Below the pieces are notes generated by a model. It was not told the origin of the DNA. It made no database searches and saw nothing but the letters and a program-made list of their open reading frames with translations. This document shows, in pieces, positions 10,305 through 25,125 of a stretch of 64,000 bases of DNA (the first letter of the stretch is position 1; each line of letters opens with the position of its first letter). Origin of the DNA: Prostheceraeus crozeri (taxonomy: Eukaryota; Platyhelminthes; Polycladida; Euryleptidae); NCBI GenBank assembly GCA_907163375.1, contig CAJQUW010005267.1:434001-498000 (forward strand), written 5' to 3'. The position numbers were made by a program, and so were the translations under genes.

Positions 10305-12628
10305 TCCTAGACTTATATTCTTCGTCTTTGTCTTTCGAGTTCGTTTGATTTTATTAAGACTTTTCAATTTCTTCTTTTTTTAAACATTTAATTATTTTTT
10401 AATAATTGAAAAGGGCTTAAAGTATTGTTGAAAAGTATCTTGTTCATTCAACTAATATATTTCAAAAACTGTTTAAATAATGCCTCTAATAATGCATACT
10501 ATTCCCCAATGTTTGTAGTATGAGTAAAAGATGCATGCATACATCACAAAGAAAACATGATTACTGCACCGGTGTATGAAATATGTCAGTTTTACACAAG
10601 CAGTCGTACTCAATCAAAAGAAATTAATGTTAAATGAATCGAAGAACTTTTATTTCCAAATATATTGAAATCGTCAAAACTATTGCCAAGAAGTGATTAT
10701 AATAACTGTCAGAACAAAGTTTTGTAGGTATATGAAGTACAAGACGTCAATTGACTTTATTCAATGGAACGACGGCACTACTGCAAGTTGTCTCAAAGTT
10801 TTCCCTAGAGTTCCCTTGACACTAAACTAGCAGTGACAGTAATTTTACCTGATGCCCTCTGCCCAACAGCAATTTTGCTTCATACCTCAAATAGAAATTA
10901 AAAAACTTCTGAAGAAGTGCCTTCGAATTTTGGATCAATTTGGAAGTATCCACTTGTTTCACCTGATTGAGGAATATTAGAGGCTTGACAGCTAGATGGT
11001 TGAATCATCTCGTCCGACCGGCAGCACAAGTTTCTGCAGGGAACGAGGCTGAAAAATGGGCTTTCGGAGAATGCAGTAAAGCCAATCCATGGCTGCTGCT
11101 CTATACCTAATAGACTTGCTGCATGGTCCCGTGTGAGTTCAATGTCAATGGCTTATTAAAATCATTCGTTCGTGTGTTGTATTAATGAAACACTCATTAT
11201 CAATTTACGAAAAACCAATGCCCACTAGATACGTGTACTTTGCACTGTACATGTATCAGTCATTTTCATACATTTTTTTGCTTTATGATTGAGTAAATTC
11301 CAATTGTAGCGGCTGTGTACACCAAGGTTAATTTGAAAGAACATCAAATTTAGACACATTCAGCTTACATTTTTCAGAAATAATAAAATCTTTCAAAATA
11401 ATTTATCTACAATGAATATGGGTCGATCCAAATTATATGTGATGGACAGCGCGCTATGTACTTGCGCATGCGCAATGTTTATTTAAAACAAATGAAAATT
11501 TACTTATTATTGTTTGTTTGATCGACGTCAACAGTAATCAACTTGCTTACAGATGCCGTAAGCATACAATCACTTGATCAATAATCAGCTTTTTCGAATA
11601 GTTTTCAAGGCGATTGCATTCAGTTAGCCCAATCGATAATTTCATCAAGGATGGCAATGTGCGAAAAACGATATACATGTATTATGTCAACCGGTCCCAG
11701 ATAAATGATTCTTTCGGGTCTTATGCTTAGGATTCAGAGCGGACCCGGCCCGGTTCCAGGTCTGCATTTTGGCGAATAGCTGTTTCCATATGAATGTATC
11801 CAGATTTCCCGGAGCCATTGATATGTGCCTTTCATCTTTTTTGAGTCACCGTTTACCTTCGTTCCACATATTTTCTACATGCAACTGCTTGTCTGCATCA
11901 ACAAACGCATTGGCAGTTATTGGTGGATTGCCTATCTGACGCATCTTGTGTTTGTGCTGTACTTGTGCCTACATGCATGCATGGATGCTCTGAAGCGAAG
12001 CAGTTGATGAAAGCTATGAACATTTCGGGTTCACAATTGTGGACAGGGGGTTCTTTTGGGACCAATGTTGTTCACAATCGTCAATATGTTATTTAACAGA
12101 CTTCATTTAGCCAACAGACTATCAAATAATGCCTGAATGTATCAAGGAACATAATATAGCATCCGTAAAGCATCTCTGAACTTTCAATGATGGAAATTTA
12201 AAAGTGGAATAGAGCGGAATGTTAATATAGCAGCAGCGGAATCAGTGTTTAAGAGCGGCGGAATCTCCTTGTCTGTGATTACACGCATCTGTAGAAAATC
12301 AAGAAGACATTTATGAAACGGCATAGCACTAGGCTATATACTCGTATGGTCCGTCATCATGGTGGCTGTTTTGCTCACACCTCTCTCAACTGGTGCACTC
12401 AAATCAATTTGTACCGCTTCCCATGTACCGTAGTTTTAAACCTGCAGCTGTGAATTCTGTTCTAAAGAATCAATGTTCAGTCTCAGTGTCTGATTTCCAT
12501 CTTCTACCATCATTCCTCTAAAGGCCTTGTAAAAAATATGTGCGAGAATCTTTTTACCGCTCTTAAAGAATTGACATCAAAGGCGATTAACTTGTGTCCA
12601 CTCCACGCCTTGGATCGGGCAGGGGTGG
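10305..12628. other. No recognisable feature
   Basis: AT-rich DNA with only chance frames. No paired repeat ends or RNA genes are seen. Confidence 0.4.
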
Positions 12629-13015
12629 GTGGGGCACATTGAACCACCAGCCTTTTCTCTGAAACTATAGATAGTGGAAACTTCATGCTTTAAGACATTG
12701 TTTATTGTAAGAAACAAACATGATTCCTCTGATAATTTCAATTGTTTATGAGCTCCATCATTATTTGCACAGGAAATCCCAAAATTTCCATTAAGAAATT
12801 AATTTTCAGAAAATCAGAACTTTTTTTAATGCAGCCAAAACTTTGCGTATATTTTCATCACACAGCATTTTTCTTAAGTATTCTGTATCAATTTCATTAT
12901 TCTAGTAGTTAAAAACTACTTGAGTGCAGCCTTATTTGCATACAAGCACTTTTTTGAAATGTTAGGGATGTGGGGTACATTGAACCAACCAAGAGCATGG
13001 TTCATAGTGCCTCAC
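12629..13015. repeat. MITE-like element with 18-bp inverted ends
   Basis: GTGGGGCACATTGAACCA at 12629-12646 reappears with two differences in inverse orientation at 12998-13015. A direct copy with one difference lies at 12970-12987, just inside the right end. The 387-bp unit has no coding frame. I could not identify a target duplication. Confidence 0.55.
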
Positions 13016-14798
13016 TTCGATGCTCAATTTTTCTTTTATTGAGTGAACGAAGTGATTTGTGCTATAAATTGGTCTGCAATGCTATGATATTGACTATTTA
13101 GAAATATTTGAGCAGTTATGGTATTCATTTTTTAGCGTTGCTACTCTTTTCGAATACAATGCATCAGGGCAGGATGATAAGTATTAGTAATTGACATTAA
13201 TCACCAATCTCAATGAAAATGTGGCTTTGAATACACTGGAGCCTCCCTTGCCAGTCAAATAAATTGAATTGTTAATGCTTCCTGTTTTGGTGTTTGGTGA
13301 TTCTCAGTTTTCTTCTTAGGCCTACTCGTGTCTTACATGTCTACATGTAATGCGTAGTGCCCACAGGCTAGCTTTAGTTGATGATCACAATGATAAATGT
13401 AGTATTGTGTATCAACAAATTTGGCATCAATGCTCTTACCAAGGCTCTTCTATCATGAATAATGCTATTAATCTAAGAACTCTGTATTCTTCTTTCTGAA
13501 AGTAGCATGGTTTTTTGATATCAAGCATATACTGTTATTTTATGACAGCAAAAATTTCAAACTATGAGATTTGTTGCTTGATTGTGATAATTCATGAACT
13601 GAAACTGTGGATCTGATATATAAAGTCTAATAAAGTTGAACAAAAGAGTAATAAATAAAGGTGGTACAATCTGCCTCACACATGGACAAGAAAAGAAGAA
13701 GAGGAAAATCTCAAGTATCGGCATTTCGCATGCCTGAGCGAGTTGTTAGCAATAACCTCACTTGTCCCATCCTTTTGTTAATTAACGTCTTAGTGACCAA
13801 ACAATTGAATAACTGGCTGTGTGTTCGAGCAGTTTGGATTACCACCATGTCAACGCAGGTGTTTTCAGGGATACGAGATCTTAAGGTGTCGAAGCGCGCG
13901 GAATTCACTAATCTTAATCAAGTAAACAGAATTGGTTTCAAGTTAACCACCAGTCAATGACACAACTGATTGAAAAACTGGGCATCATTAAAATCTGATG
14001 TAAGACTCTTGTTTTCCTGTGTCTCGATGGTAAATTGATGGCAAGATTATTACACCTCTTGACACATCTCAACAATACAAAAAGACCGTTTTATAATCGG
14101 CCTCTTTATAGTACAGCCTAGTAACACCTTTCACGAAAATGGTATTTGGTACTCAGTCACCAAAGCTTGTCGCTACAAGTGTTATGTGTATACGCAGCAA
14201 ACAATGGATAGCCAATAACGTGTGCAGAAGAATAGTCTCTAATAATCTCCAATCACTATTTTTAACATTAATCAATTAACGATTTTAATGCGCATAATCG
14301 GTTTTTATATTCAAGGTCATTCAACGGTCATTGCTCTTTCCACCTCAATGTATTTGATTCATTGTTTTAAAGCGGCTTCATTCCAGTATTTTGACTAAGA
14401 CGGTAGAAGAGTGTCTGACGTCATAGCTCTATCAGATCAAGACAGATTAGCTTTCAAGTAAACAGAAAAGATCCATGAAACTTAAAAGTGAAGAAGGTGG
14501 AGGAAGAAGAGTGGATGGTGACGTTAGAGGACTAGAAACAAATTGCTACGTAGAAAAATTCGAGTTATAGTGGTATCAGAAATTAATGACTCACCAACTT
14601 GTTTCTTGGTCAAAGTGGTCTTATTTCATTTGAAATTGTCCTGAAAATTGGCTTTGATACAACATCTTCTCAAAAAAATCAATTTTCTTGATCATTTCTT
14701 TTGAATTTTTTACCGGAAAATCAATTGCCTCCTGCAATTTGAATGAATTCGTATTTAGGCCCTCATGAGCTACTTACCGCATTCGGTCCAGTTGTAAA
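13016..14798. other. No recognisable feature
   Basis: A 99-codon frame at 13661-13960 has no recognisable domain. No repeat structure is evident. Confidence 0.4.
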
Positions 14799-16057
14799 TA
14801 GAGCTCCTACCAGCCGATATCCGATCCGAGAGCCGATGGGTAATGATCCGTTAAATGATCCGAGATCCAGTATGATCCGGTAATGAAATTTATGCCTGTA
14901 ATTGTTCAATGATTACAATCAAGTGCTTTAACTTAACTATTTATATTTTTCAGCCAGAAAGTACCATATTTATTTTCCACCTGAAAAAAGACCACTTAAT
15001 TGCAAAGTTTTAGGGGGCCTATATGGGGCACAATCTGCGAAGGTACTAATCGTGAAAGGCTGTATGATTCCTATTTTAGGAGCCCTAGTCTAGGCCTACT
15101 AGAAAAATAAATCTATATACATTTTTTAGACAACAGAGGGTTTACATTACGCGATAATAGCACATTATCAACAGAAATATCCATCGGTAAATTAGTTGTA
15201 ATTCTTATATTTAATATGTAGGATAATTCGTAATTTCATGCAAGTAAATTTTTCGGTCACTATACACAATAAATGCGCATTGCCATCATCAGAATTCCGG
15301 ATCCATTCAGAGTAAGTTGTCAAAAGCATAATGGTAGTCGACTGATCTGAATAATAAGTTAACCGAAGAATAAAATGTGAAAATCTTCTTTGTAATGAAT
15401 ATTTGAAAGTTTTTGGAACTACTTGTGGGCTTAGGTTCAAAATGAATATAATTCTATATTCAATTCAATGCATCAAAAACCTACACAAATAAGTGAGTTA
15501 CTTTGGATGAGAAACAAGACTCCCTCCTCCCCCCTCCCGATACAATCTAGCTTTCTGCTGCCTTCGTTGCCGGTTTAAATTATTTTATATGTTAGCCCCA
15601 AATTCCTTATTTTTGATGACTGAAGGTATTTGAATATTATTAGGTAACATACGTTGTGCTAGTTATCAAAGTATGTATCCGCAATTTATAATAACATTCC
15701 AATTCTTTGGTAGCACGTACACCTTATATAAAGCCGATATTAATTTCATAACATACAATTGACTTTTCATAGAAATCATTGGTATTTATAAAAATGGTAC
15801 CAAATCTGGTTTAACAAAATATAAAATATGCTGTGATATACAGCATATTTTGTCATATTAAGTCAAAATACTAATAAATTTTACTCATCTTGAATATTTT
15901 TTTACTGGTTCAGGAGAGGAAAACGTGCTGTAAAATAATCGGATCATTTACCGGATCCAGAGTCAATCCTATAACAAAAGGTCGTGAATATGAGCCGATC
16001 CGATAACAGTTTATCGGATCATGAGTCGAATGATCCGGTGATCCCATAGAAGCCCTA
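14799..16057. mobile_element. Non-autonomous hAT-like element with GATCCG-rich ends (1259 bp)
   Basis: The ends are related inverted repeats (TAGAGCTCCTAC on the left, and TAGGGCTTCTAT on the right when reverse-complemented). Both subterminal regions, 14815-14885 and 15938-16045, are crowded with GATCCG/CGGATC words. The flanks GTTGTAAA (14791-14798) and GTTATAAT (16058-16065) agree at 6 of 8 positions, as for an old 8-bp hAT duplication. No transposase is visible inside. A perfect stem (AAAATATGCTGT and its complement) lies near 15824-15851. Confidence 0.6.
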
Positions 16058-17696
16058 GTTATAATAGTACATGTATCAGCAAGTACTGCAGCTATTACTT
16101 GTTTGCAGTTTTGATGCATAGCCTATGTATGAGAGATTATATGCCAGTTGGTAGATGAGACACACAGACTCCATTTGTATAAGTACAAATGTTCCTATAC
16201 CGAACCGGAATCGCCATTTTCTGCTAGAATCGGAGCCATAACCGAAACCATGATCGATTTTAATGCTTATGATTCAAATGAGGTTTATATGTCTCTTCGC
16301 TAGTATGACCTAAACTGAACATATAGTAGCGCCATAGAAATTGACAACAATAAAACCTCTAGAATGGAAATTAAGCTTCATGCAATGCACAATAACGGCA
16401 CATAAATCGCACGCATTTTCACTTAGATGCACCTGCCAACGTCTGTATCATTGGGCTAGAATCAGTCACGTGAGTAAATCGAAGCTTTTAATTGGTTCTT
16501 CATGCTCAAACTTAGTTCCCCCGGATGTGCCGCGACCTTGAGTCAATTTCCATTCTAGCCAACTTCAGATAAACAGTTTATTTCTATGAGTAGCGCAGTT
16601 GTTGTTGAGCCAGAGAAATGTACTCGATGCGATAAATAGGTCTATGTAGACAGTATTATTCTTTCAAGAATAGGAGATTATATTAATTATCCCACTAATA
16701 TATCAATCAAACACAATTTCCTGCGTGATTGCGCTATGGTCTGTTAATTTTGATTGGCTTTTACATGCACTCCATGTGCTCACATTTGTTTATATAATCG
16801 AGCAAAACTGCCGTTTAATCCGATAGATTGGGATTTTATGAGAGCAGTTTCTTATTTATTGCATGCATTAAATTTTACGGGCAAGCACCGATCTAATATC
16901 GGATACTAAATATTATTAGGATATTTTCTCGATAAAGATAAATGAATGGTGATTTTGATGATTAAAAATGGGATAGAAAATGAACGTACCCTATCTCATT
17001 GACAATAAATTGGAAAATTATCACTTGTAAATCCTTTTAAAATCATTCCCGGGAAATATCACACCTCCCATCGAAATACCCAAGAAGCAAACAAAATAGA
17101 ATATCTTTTGTGCCAACGTGGGAGATAGAAATACACAAGTCGCTCAGTGGAAACTTCCAAGATGGGCTGAGCAGCAAATGACGGTATACAAGACAAGCCC
17201 TCAAACAAGATCCTGGCTACAAGAATCCCAAGTTAAGCACTGTTCCGGTTGGAAGCTATAACTCCATCTGTTACATGGCTGAAATTGACCGGTGCTAAAC
17301 TGACAAAAAAAACTTAAGCGCATTTCAGCAGTATCAAATATCCATCAATTCAATTGTTAATTTGTGATGATGACAACTGTTGAACGATAGTAAGAATATT
17401 GTCCAGATACTGCGTATCAAGTATCAAATTTCGATTGTTTGTATCAATTTTTTAATTCCATCTTTTTGAGATCATAAACTTTTTCAACTATCTTCATAGT
17501 TGACCACCAGGATTTGCATAATTTCTTCCGACTAATCAGCAATATTCCAAATATGTATATTTTCTATAAGTCAGATTGCTGTTGCTACTGCTACATCAAT
17601 GCAACAACAAAGTTGTCAGTGGGACGACTATTATAAACTCAAAGTTAATATAATATAAAAAGGTAAAGCCAAGTACCACATCCTGTTTCATAGGCC
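16058..17696. other. No recognisable feature
   Basis: Apart from the short palindrome CATTTGTA-N4-TACAAATG near 16172, I see no repeat ends, exons or RNA genes. Confidence 0.4.
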
Positions 17697-18290
17697 TAAG
17701 CAAGCAAGTAGGTGTTTATTTAATGTCATTAAAAATCATCACCCCGACAAGACACCTCATGTTGTACAAATCTAAGTCAGAATTTATGACAGAAATTATT
17801 TATCAAAAAGTCATAAGACAAAAAAACTTTCTACATGAAGAAGATTGTCGATTCAGATATATCCAGTCATAAGGGGAAAATGATCTTTGATATCTTTGTG
17901 ACTTTATCAACGGCTGATAATATTGTTTAGAGCATGGTAGCTTATGCGGGACACAGGGGGTGGAGCAAATGCTGGGAATCACTTTCAGAATTTTCAAAAA
18001 GACATTCAGATGCGCAGATTCTTCTCAAGTCCAGTGTTTCATCGCTACATTCACAAACAAATTTATGTGGGCATTATTCAACCAACCGCTTGTGATTCGA
18101 TCAGCACGTTTTCCAATCTTGCAAAGAGTGCTGCTCAATCTTTTATTCAGACCAGCGAAGACGGAGGAAGAAAACTCAAGCACAGAACGGATTTAGGATA
18201 AATGTACTTCGTGCAACGCTGCTTTAGAGACGCTCCCTGTTAGCTTCCGGAGAATGTGCAGTCGTTGAAGATTGTCGACATGCGAGTTCC
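17697..18290 (-). pseudogene. LINE reverse transcriptase C-terminal fragment and 3' tail
   Basis: Reading the minus strand from about 18285, the blocks VDNLQRLHILRKL, SVLEFSSSVF and KIGKRADRIT appear, followed near 17870 by KSQRYQRSFSPYDWIYLNRQ. These match in order the C-terminal end of L2/Rex-like LINE ORF2 ('LRRLYFLRKL', 'SVLSFSISVW', 'KIVKTASKITG', 'RYRKSFVPYAIHLLN'). Stops and frame changes interrupt it. An AAGCAAGCAAG run at about 17699-17709 is a plausible 3' microsatellite tail. Confidence 0.7.
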
Positions 18291-18335
18291 ACCTGTTATT
18301 GATAACAATATAGCAAGAACTTTTGCTGTCTCAAC

Positions 18336-19149
18336 CAGGCCTGCCGTTGGTATTGGGATTCCGATTGGGATCCCAGATTGGGCTACCAAAAATCCACCCC
18401 AATCCCAATAAGCCCTCTCCCAACAAAATATCCATGTAATCGTTGACATTAGTCAGTACGTTGCAAATGTTTTCGGGTTGTTCAGAACAGTTCAATTTTC
18501 TGAGTCTCCAGTCTGAGCTTGTCTCTCTCGAATTCAAGCATTGAGAGCTCTTAGTGTGATTTACACAAATTTTTGGCTAGGTAGCGGTTATGTAATAGTG
18601 TATATAGGCTTATACAATTCGCCTGTACATTGTCATGCGCTTCGCCGCTTCTGTAATTAAGCTATACATTGTAAGCTATTCAAGCCTATTTAACCGTATA
18701 TGCCGCTGTCTACTGCCTGTTGCCTACTGTACGTGTGAGTCCGTGTAGCGAGTTGTTTATTAACACCGCATTTCCGATATAGGCTTAAAATACCAAGTAT
18801 GTTTGTAGTTCATACATACATATTAGCTACACACGTAGACCCAAGCTCTTGGGTGAAGGCAGTCTCGGTGCAAAATATAGCCATGCAGTACACCTATTAT
18901 ACATTCTTGTTTAAAATCAATTAAAGCCCCTATTACTATTAAGGTCACTCTAGTCCTAGGCCTACGACCGTGGACTTAGTCAATTCAAAAAGTATCACAT
19001 TTTGCAGGCCTAAGCGGTAAGCCCGATGCAGCTGGGGGTCAAATTACGAACGTTTTTAGCACTAAAGCAGGCTATTTGGATTTCTATTGGGATCCCAATG
19101 GAAATTCTCATTGCGATTGGGCTGGAAATCCATCCCAACGGCAAGCCTG
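18336..19149. mobile_element. Non-autonomous hAT-like element (about 814 bp)
   Basis: The left end CAGGCCTGCCGTTGG and the right end, reverse-complemented to CAGGCTTGCCGTTGG, form a 15-bp inverted repeat with one mismatch. GGGATCCCAAT-type words continue the similarity inward at both ends. The flanking sequences share TCTC(A/G)A, compatible with a decayed 8-bp duplication. No transposase is visible, so this is a MITE or an internally deleted copy. Confidence 0.65.
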
Positions 19150-22100
19150 TCTCGAATAGAAACTGGAACGTATATTAAACAACGATACGACAGGGAAAGC
19201 AGGAGACTCCTCAGATAAACCAGGATTACATGAAGAACCTGCAGGATGACGATTTAAAAACTTCAACGAAGATTTTTGGCGTCACTTAGTTGAACAATAT
19301 TTTGTTCCGAACAATAACATCTTTTCCTCAGAGTCTCCTTGATATTGATTCCTCGCGAAAATGCTTTGATCCGAGTCGCTGCATGAGAGTGAAGACTGCA
19401 TGCATTCAAGAACACATACACGTATCTGTTGGTTGATGATTTTCTAAACTCACCCTTTTCTTGAAGATTTCGATTTTGGACTCATCTACATCATGACGCA
19501 ATATAGCCTATCAGAGGATTTCTGAAAATTCTCGGAATCGGAATTGATAAACCGAGGAAAGTAAATTACATATTAAACGTGAACAGCAATATATTTCAAA
19601 GTGAAAAATAACAAAAGATTATAAAAATTCATAGGCTTATCGCATGGTGATGAGATCTTTATTTATTCGAAGTGTCAGCATAGTGTAAGAAGTAGTATCT
19701 AGTGAACACCTGCAGAAATTTATTCAATTAGTAAATTGTACAATTGAAAATTACTCCGGGTATGGCTGCAAGTTGAAATAGGGAGTCGTGTCAATGTTCA
19801 GAGATTTGAACTTGGGTGAACTAGCTGCTGATCACTCCTGATATTGGATGAAATGGCATCGATTCAAGCCTGTTCCCACCTTTCAGTTGCGAATGCTACT
19901 CAATATCTAATTATTACATCTACAACAATCCATATAGCAAATAGACTAAAAGTTCGAAATTTATTTTGCTTATCTATATTACAGAGTTGTTATAAATTGT
20001 AATAAAGGAATCCGTAGAAAAAGACTGAGTACCTACCTCAGAAGGACATTGAACCTTAATCAAATGACATGAATGGTGGTCGATCGAAAACAGGCCCATG
20101 GTCTTAAGGCTTCATTTTAATTCTTCAAGCTCTTCTGCAACACTTAAAAATTGCAAATACAATTCTTCTACGTCTGTATAATTGCTTAATCGTTACGTTA
20201 AATGAATGGGATGAGGATGATCTCATATTTATCAATTGCCTTAATCCGCATCGCAAGGGGCATCAAGCCTACTTTATTAATCTTTTCAGAAACACTATAT
20301 TTTCTGTGGAATAGTATGCGCAGACATTGGAGAAAACGCTTGTGAGGATTGATGATCTGAAAGTCATCTCTACACGGCACTTCAATTCTATGTTGACTTA
20401 TCAATACACTTTCCTGTAGTAATCATTAAGCCTGCTTAATTTGCGATTATTTTAGCATTTTTTAGTATAATTTTTACGCAGTTTAAAATTTAATTTCTGT
20501 TTCCTCCATTGGCATTTCACCATCAAACAGATGGTAAACAATTAACAATTGCACATCTGAATAAATAAAAATCTTTGAAGTTGTTTCAAGGTTATCATCA
20601 TACACTTAGCTCTCCCAAATTTGAATATTTTATAAAAATTGTCCTCATTATCCCTCTAACAATCCATCTATTTAACTGACATAAGAAGACATCTAGTCTT
20701 ATTTAGAAAAATATAATATGTAGCAAATGTGTCTTATGCTAATGTGTGCTCGCAATTTATGAATATAATTCCATGAATGTATTAAGTGATTGTCAAATCC
20801 GTCTAAACACCAGCAAAATGGACTTGCGATTGCTGCAAGTATGGCATCAAGTTCGATATTCACTAAGTTGTATAAAGAAGTGTGAGTGAAGTCCAATAGA
20901 GTAAAATAACGAACAGCGTTGTGTTTCTGACTTTTCAATGTTCCGTTGCTGTTGATTGCAGATTAAACCGGTAAACATATACGTAAAGCATTCAGTTTAG
21001 TTGGAAAACATTTTGTAATTTGTTATTCACAAGGCATCGTCTTCTTGTGGCATAGCCGTTTGTGACACGATTATCATAGACCTGATCAAAGCTAAATTTC
21101 AAACATAGATCTCTAATCTAGTCTTTAAATAGAAGTTATCGATTCGGTTTAAACCTGGGGAGTTGACAAGCCATTCGAGACATCGCGTAGATAATTCATA
21201 ACTTGTTTTGGTATCAAGTAAAAATGGTCGTCGTGCAAAGTGGTCTCAAGATTGTCGAGATAAAACTGTCCCTACAGGAAAGTCTTCAGCAAAATTTTAG
21301 TAAGATAAACGTTCTCAGCAATCTTTACAATCTATGCTAAAACTTAAGCTAGAAAAATTAATGGTCTCCGACACTTTCAAAGTAGGCCTATCTATGCCTG
21401 CTAACTACTTCCACGAGGTGTCAACGGCTATTGTTTGTCTGGCCTAAAGTTTGACAGAAATATAGGTTTTAGATGTTGTCAACACCCTCTTGTGCCACGA
21501 TGCGCCATATTGTATTAATGAGTAATCAGAAATATTATCAGAGCCATGCTTTTCGCGCATTTGTGGCATTTGTCTATTTTTCATCGAGAAATAAACAATT
21601 GTTGGTAAGTGTATTGACTGAGAAATTTTGAATAACAAGTTTAAAGATAATTTCTCGGTTTTACTTATCTTGCTTGATTGGATTTCACACCAGTGTATGA
21701 AAATCATGCACCGCTTGTCATAAGATGAGAGAAAAAAGCTATGCTTCTTAATCCTAGATATGTAACGATGCTTACAAATCCATAAATTGTGAGTAATCAT
21801 GCATGCTTGATTAATTTAACTAAAGCAAGAAATGTTGCATTGTGCAGATGTTCGGATATCACGATTTTTCAAGTTCATGGATACTTGTTATGTAAAAGTC
21901 ATTGCTGTACCACGTGTGGTCACCGATGACTGCTCATCAATCTCAAACAAATCAGCTGAATGATGAATTAAATGCGACACCGAAACAGGATTAACGCGGA
22001 CTATTTACGATGATGCCGCGAATTGTCAGGCTGGTTCAATGTAAAGAGGTCCTCTTAATCCGATCTCATCTGCAATTTCTCACAGCACCTTAGTGGCGGG

Positions 22101-25100
22101 CGAGATTCAAGGACAGCTTCAACGTGAGGATTAATGGGAGAGGAGATGGATTGCGTAGCCTAGGCAGCTAACACCGCAGCAAACCACTTTTAATCCATTG
22201 AAATAAGATGGAGGGTACCATCGCACTGACGAATTTAATCCAGTGCGATTCAATTGCTCTAAAGCTGGTTGGACAGATGAGAGGTTTACTTAATAGCTCC
22301 TATTGATCATAATTCTTTACTTGAGTTCGCCTCGTGACCGAAGGTTGCCACAAAGGTACAGCATATTAAGTGACCATTACTGAATGTGCATTCCATTTGG
22401 ATAAAAATTTGATAACGGAACTTTCGATTCTTCAGCTGGAATTTACTGGTGAGCATCATCCTGTGTACTACTTAAGAGTTAGAAAAACATGGCGCGTTTT
22501 AAAACCACGCTTTAGATTAAAAGAAAGAGTGACTATAGCAACTATTACAAAATAACATGAAAAGTAAAAGGAGAATTAAGTTCCTTTTGAATTTTTCCAA
22601 TAATATCATTTGATAAAGCATTTACTTATGCAAACTAACAAATACAGATTGCAAAAGCATTTTCCCAGCCTTTGCAGGCATCTTTTAGACGGATTAGATA
22701 GCCACTTGTTGCACATTTGTGCAATAATGCTCAGTGCCTAATATGCACATGCTGCAAGCGCAAGGTATGATTACCGCGTTTTAGTTAAAATATGTTTCTA
22801 ACATACATTGAATACCTGTACTGCCTAAGGGATGGGAATAACTGGGTCTACCAAAACAGGGGGTTATTCAAGGCCATTTTCAAAACAGGGTACATAAAAT
22901 ATACAATTACAAATGAATAAACTTAATTTTACAATCTTGCTCACATTTAATTTCCTTAAATATCTATGTCTAATTATTGACTATTATGGATTAAAACTTC
23001 CGATTTCAGGTAGACTATGACGATGCTTTGCGATAATATCTCTTCATATTAATGGACTTTATTTAAGTTTTCTTGAGATGACACATTGGTAGCAGATCTG
23101 ATCATTTTTTATATCAGAATAAGTTGTTTCAAAGTTTGTTTTTTGTAATTTTGACAAAGAGGTTTCATGCGTCTTCTAATTTTATCAATTCCTTTCATTT
23201 TTTCCAATGATTTCAACTTTCATTTGCATTATTTATGGGTTAGAATACAACAAAATTGCATCAGATAAATAGAAGGATCTCTGAATGACTTTATAGCTCA
23301 CTTGATTGATATCCGCTTTCTTGAGCTCTCTTTTCGTCATATAAACACCTCTCAAAGTCGAATGACCGGTTCCTCTTAAAGTGTTCAAATTAATTGAACT
23401 TACAACTGACAGGGGTACTCTGTAAATATTATCATCACATACACGAATATTGTTAATTATTCAAATATGACAATTACATAATGCGTTTCTTAAGAACACT
23501 TTCTGCTATACACGCCATAGAGATCGATAAGACCTATCTAACTGTACACTATATGTGGAGAAGCCACATTTTTAAATAGCAATTTTACGCAGTACCAATG
23601 CGGCTCAATAAAGTGATCACTAATTCAGCGTAGTTACTGAAATTATTAGTTATCAAAAAGAATCTCCATTATTGCAAGTTCTGATATCCCTTGAACAAAG
23701 ATTGGAAAGTAAAGCTGAGTTGACAATCGTACCACGCAAAGATTGCTCTACGCATGTCAAACGCATGCATTGTAAACTTCCATTACCCCATAATGCACCG
23801 ACATTGAAAATGAATTATTGATTATAGTGCATGTTGTCATGATCAATTGCGACAGCTAATTAGCAAATAATACACCGTACTCAAACGTGCTGATAAAAAT
23901 GGACATTTGTCACCGTTGATAAAAAGAAATTATTTTATTACTCTTTTACATGTATAACATAGGCCAACATCCTCTCACACGACATGTGCATGTAGTCTAC
24001 ATCAAAGAAGGCATATTTCCGAATAGCATCGTTCAACGTGCACTATACTGCCTTGGTAATTTCACTAAGGTTTTTAGATTTCACCTGATTCTGGAAAATT
24101 TTATTCGAGTTGCGGCCGGGATTGAGTTTTCAACTCTTCTTTTATTTAAGCTTTACTGTGTAAATTTTTACAGAGCACTCACTTCATCTCTACGTAACAA
24201 ATCTAGGGCCTTAATTTTCCATTTTCTCATAACAACGATGTCATTGAGCAAACGAAGAATTTCCAGCAAAGGGGTGGGAGATGGAGAAATTGATACCAGC
24301 AACATTAAAACCTAAATTTTCGACTTATCTTATTTATGCCGTATTGCTAAATTAAACTAGTCGACAGAGGCCGTACACTAAAGAAATGAAAGTATGTCAA
24401 TCTTTATACTATCTTAATCAAGACTGTAATATGGCTTGCACAGAATAGGCCAATTTCAAGAGTTCACGTAGGAATCAGTATAAGTGACAAGATGCTTTGT
24501 AATATGAAAGTGACACGATGTTTTCATTAAAAATTGAAGTGCTTAACTGTCCATCAATGACAAGAACAAAAGAGCTTAATCTCTCGGATACAAATGACAC
24601 AGTTCAACTTAACCACAGAGACAAATTACGCTTCAAAATGTTTTGAGCTTTTGATTGTATATTTACAATTATGCTTGAAGTATTTGTGAATTTAAGTTCA
24701 AGTAGCATTTCTGTGTACCACCTATGCAGACGACATTAAATCAAAGCAAAATCCTTCGTAAGTTAACCTGGCATGTTATCTGCCCATTTATTTACTGATG
24801 CGTACACAATATCATGTAGTATTTTTACTTTGCAATATTTCAATCACAGTTCTAGCAATTCAGCAATCTGTTGGAAACCAAATCTTGGTTACAGATCAAG
24901 GTCTTGGCTGGTTGAGAGAAGTTATTTAGAATTCTGTTGAGACATATCATTGCAACCCTAAGGCGTGAAGTGATCATTCAATTGGTCTGTAATTGTCTGT
25001 ATTATAATAATAATTGACGTGAGCATTTTCATTTGACCTGCGCTCCATGTAGAGAAGGTTTTTACATAAACAAATGTCTCTGCTGATAAGGGCGAATATC

Positions 25101-25125
25101 ATCGACTGGGAGAAGGGGATAAAAG
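19150..25125. other. Six kilobases without a recognisable feature
   Basis: AT-rich DNA with scattered frames of 60-120 codons. None has a family signature, and no paired repeat ends or RNA genes were found by eye. Regulatory sequence for the downstream gene could lie here, but nothing marks it. Confidence 0.4.

Noticed and set aside
14815-14890. Regularly spaced GATCCG words as a CRISPR-like array
   Set aside because: Spacing is irregular, the words are very short and they occur in mirrored form at the other end of the same element.
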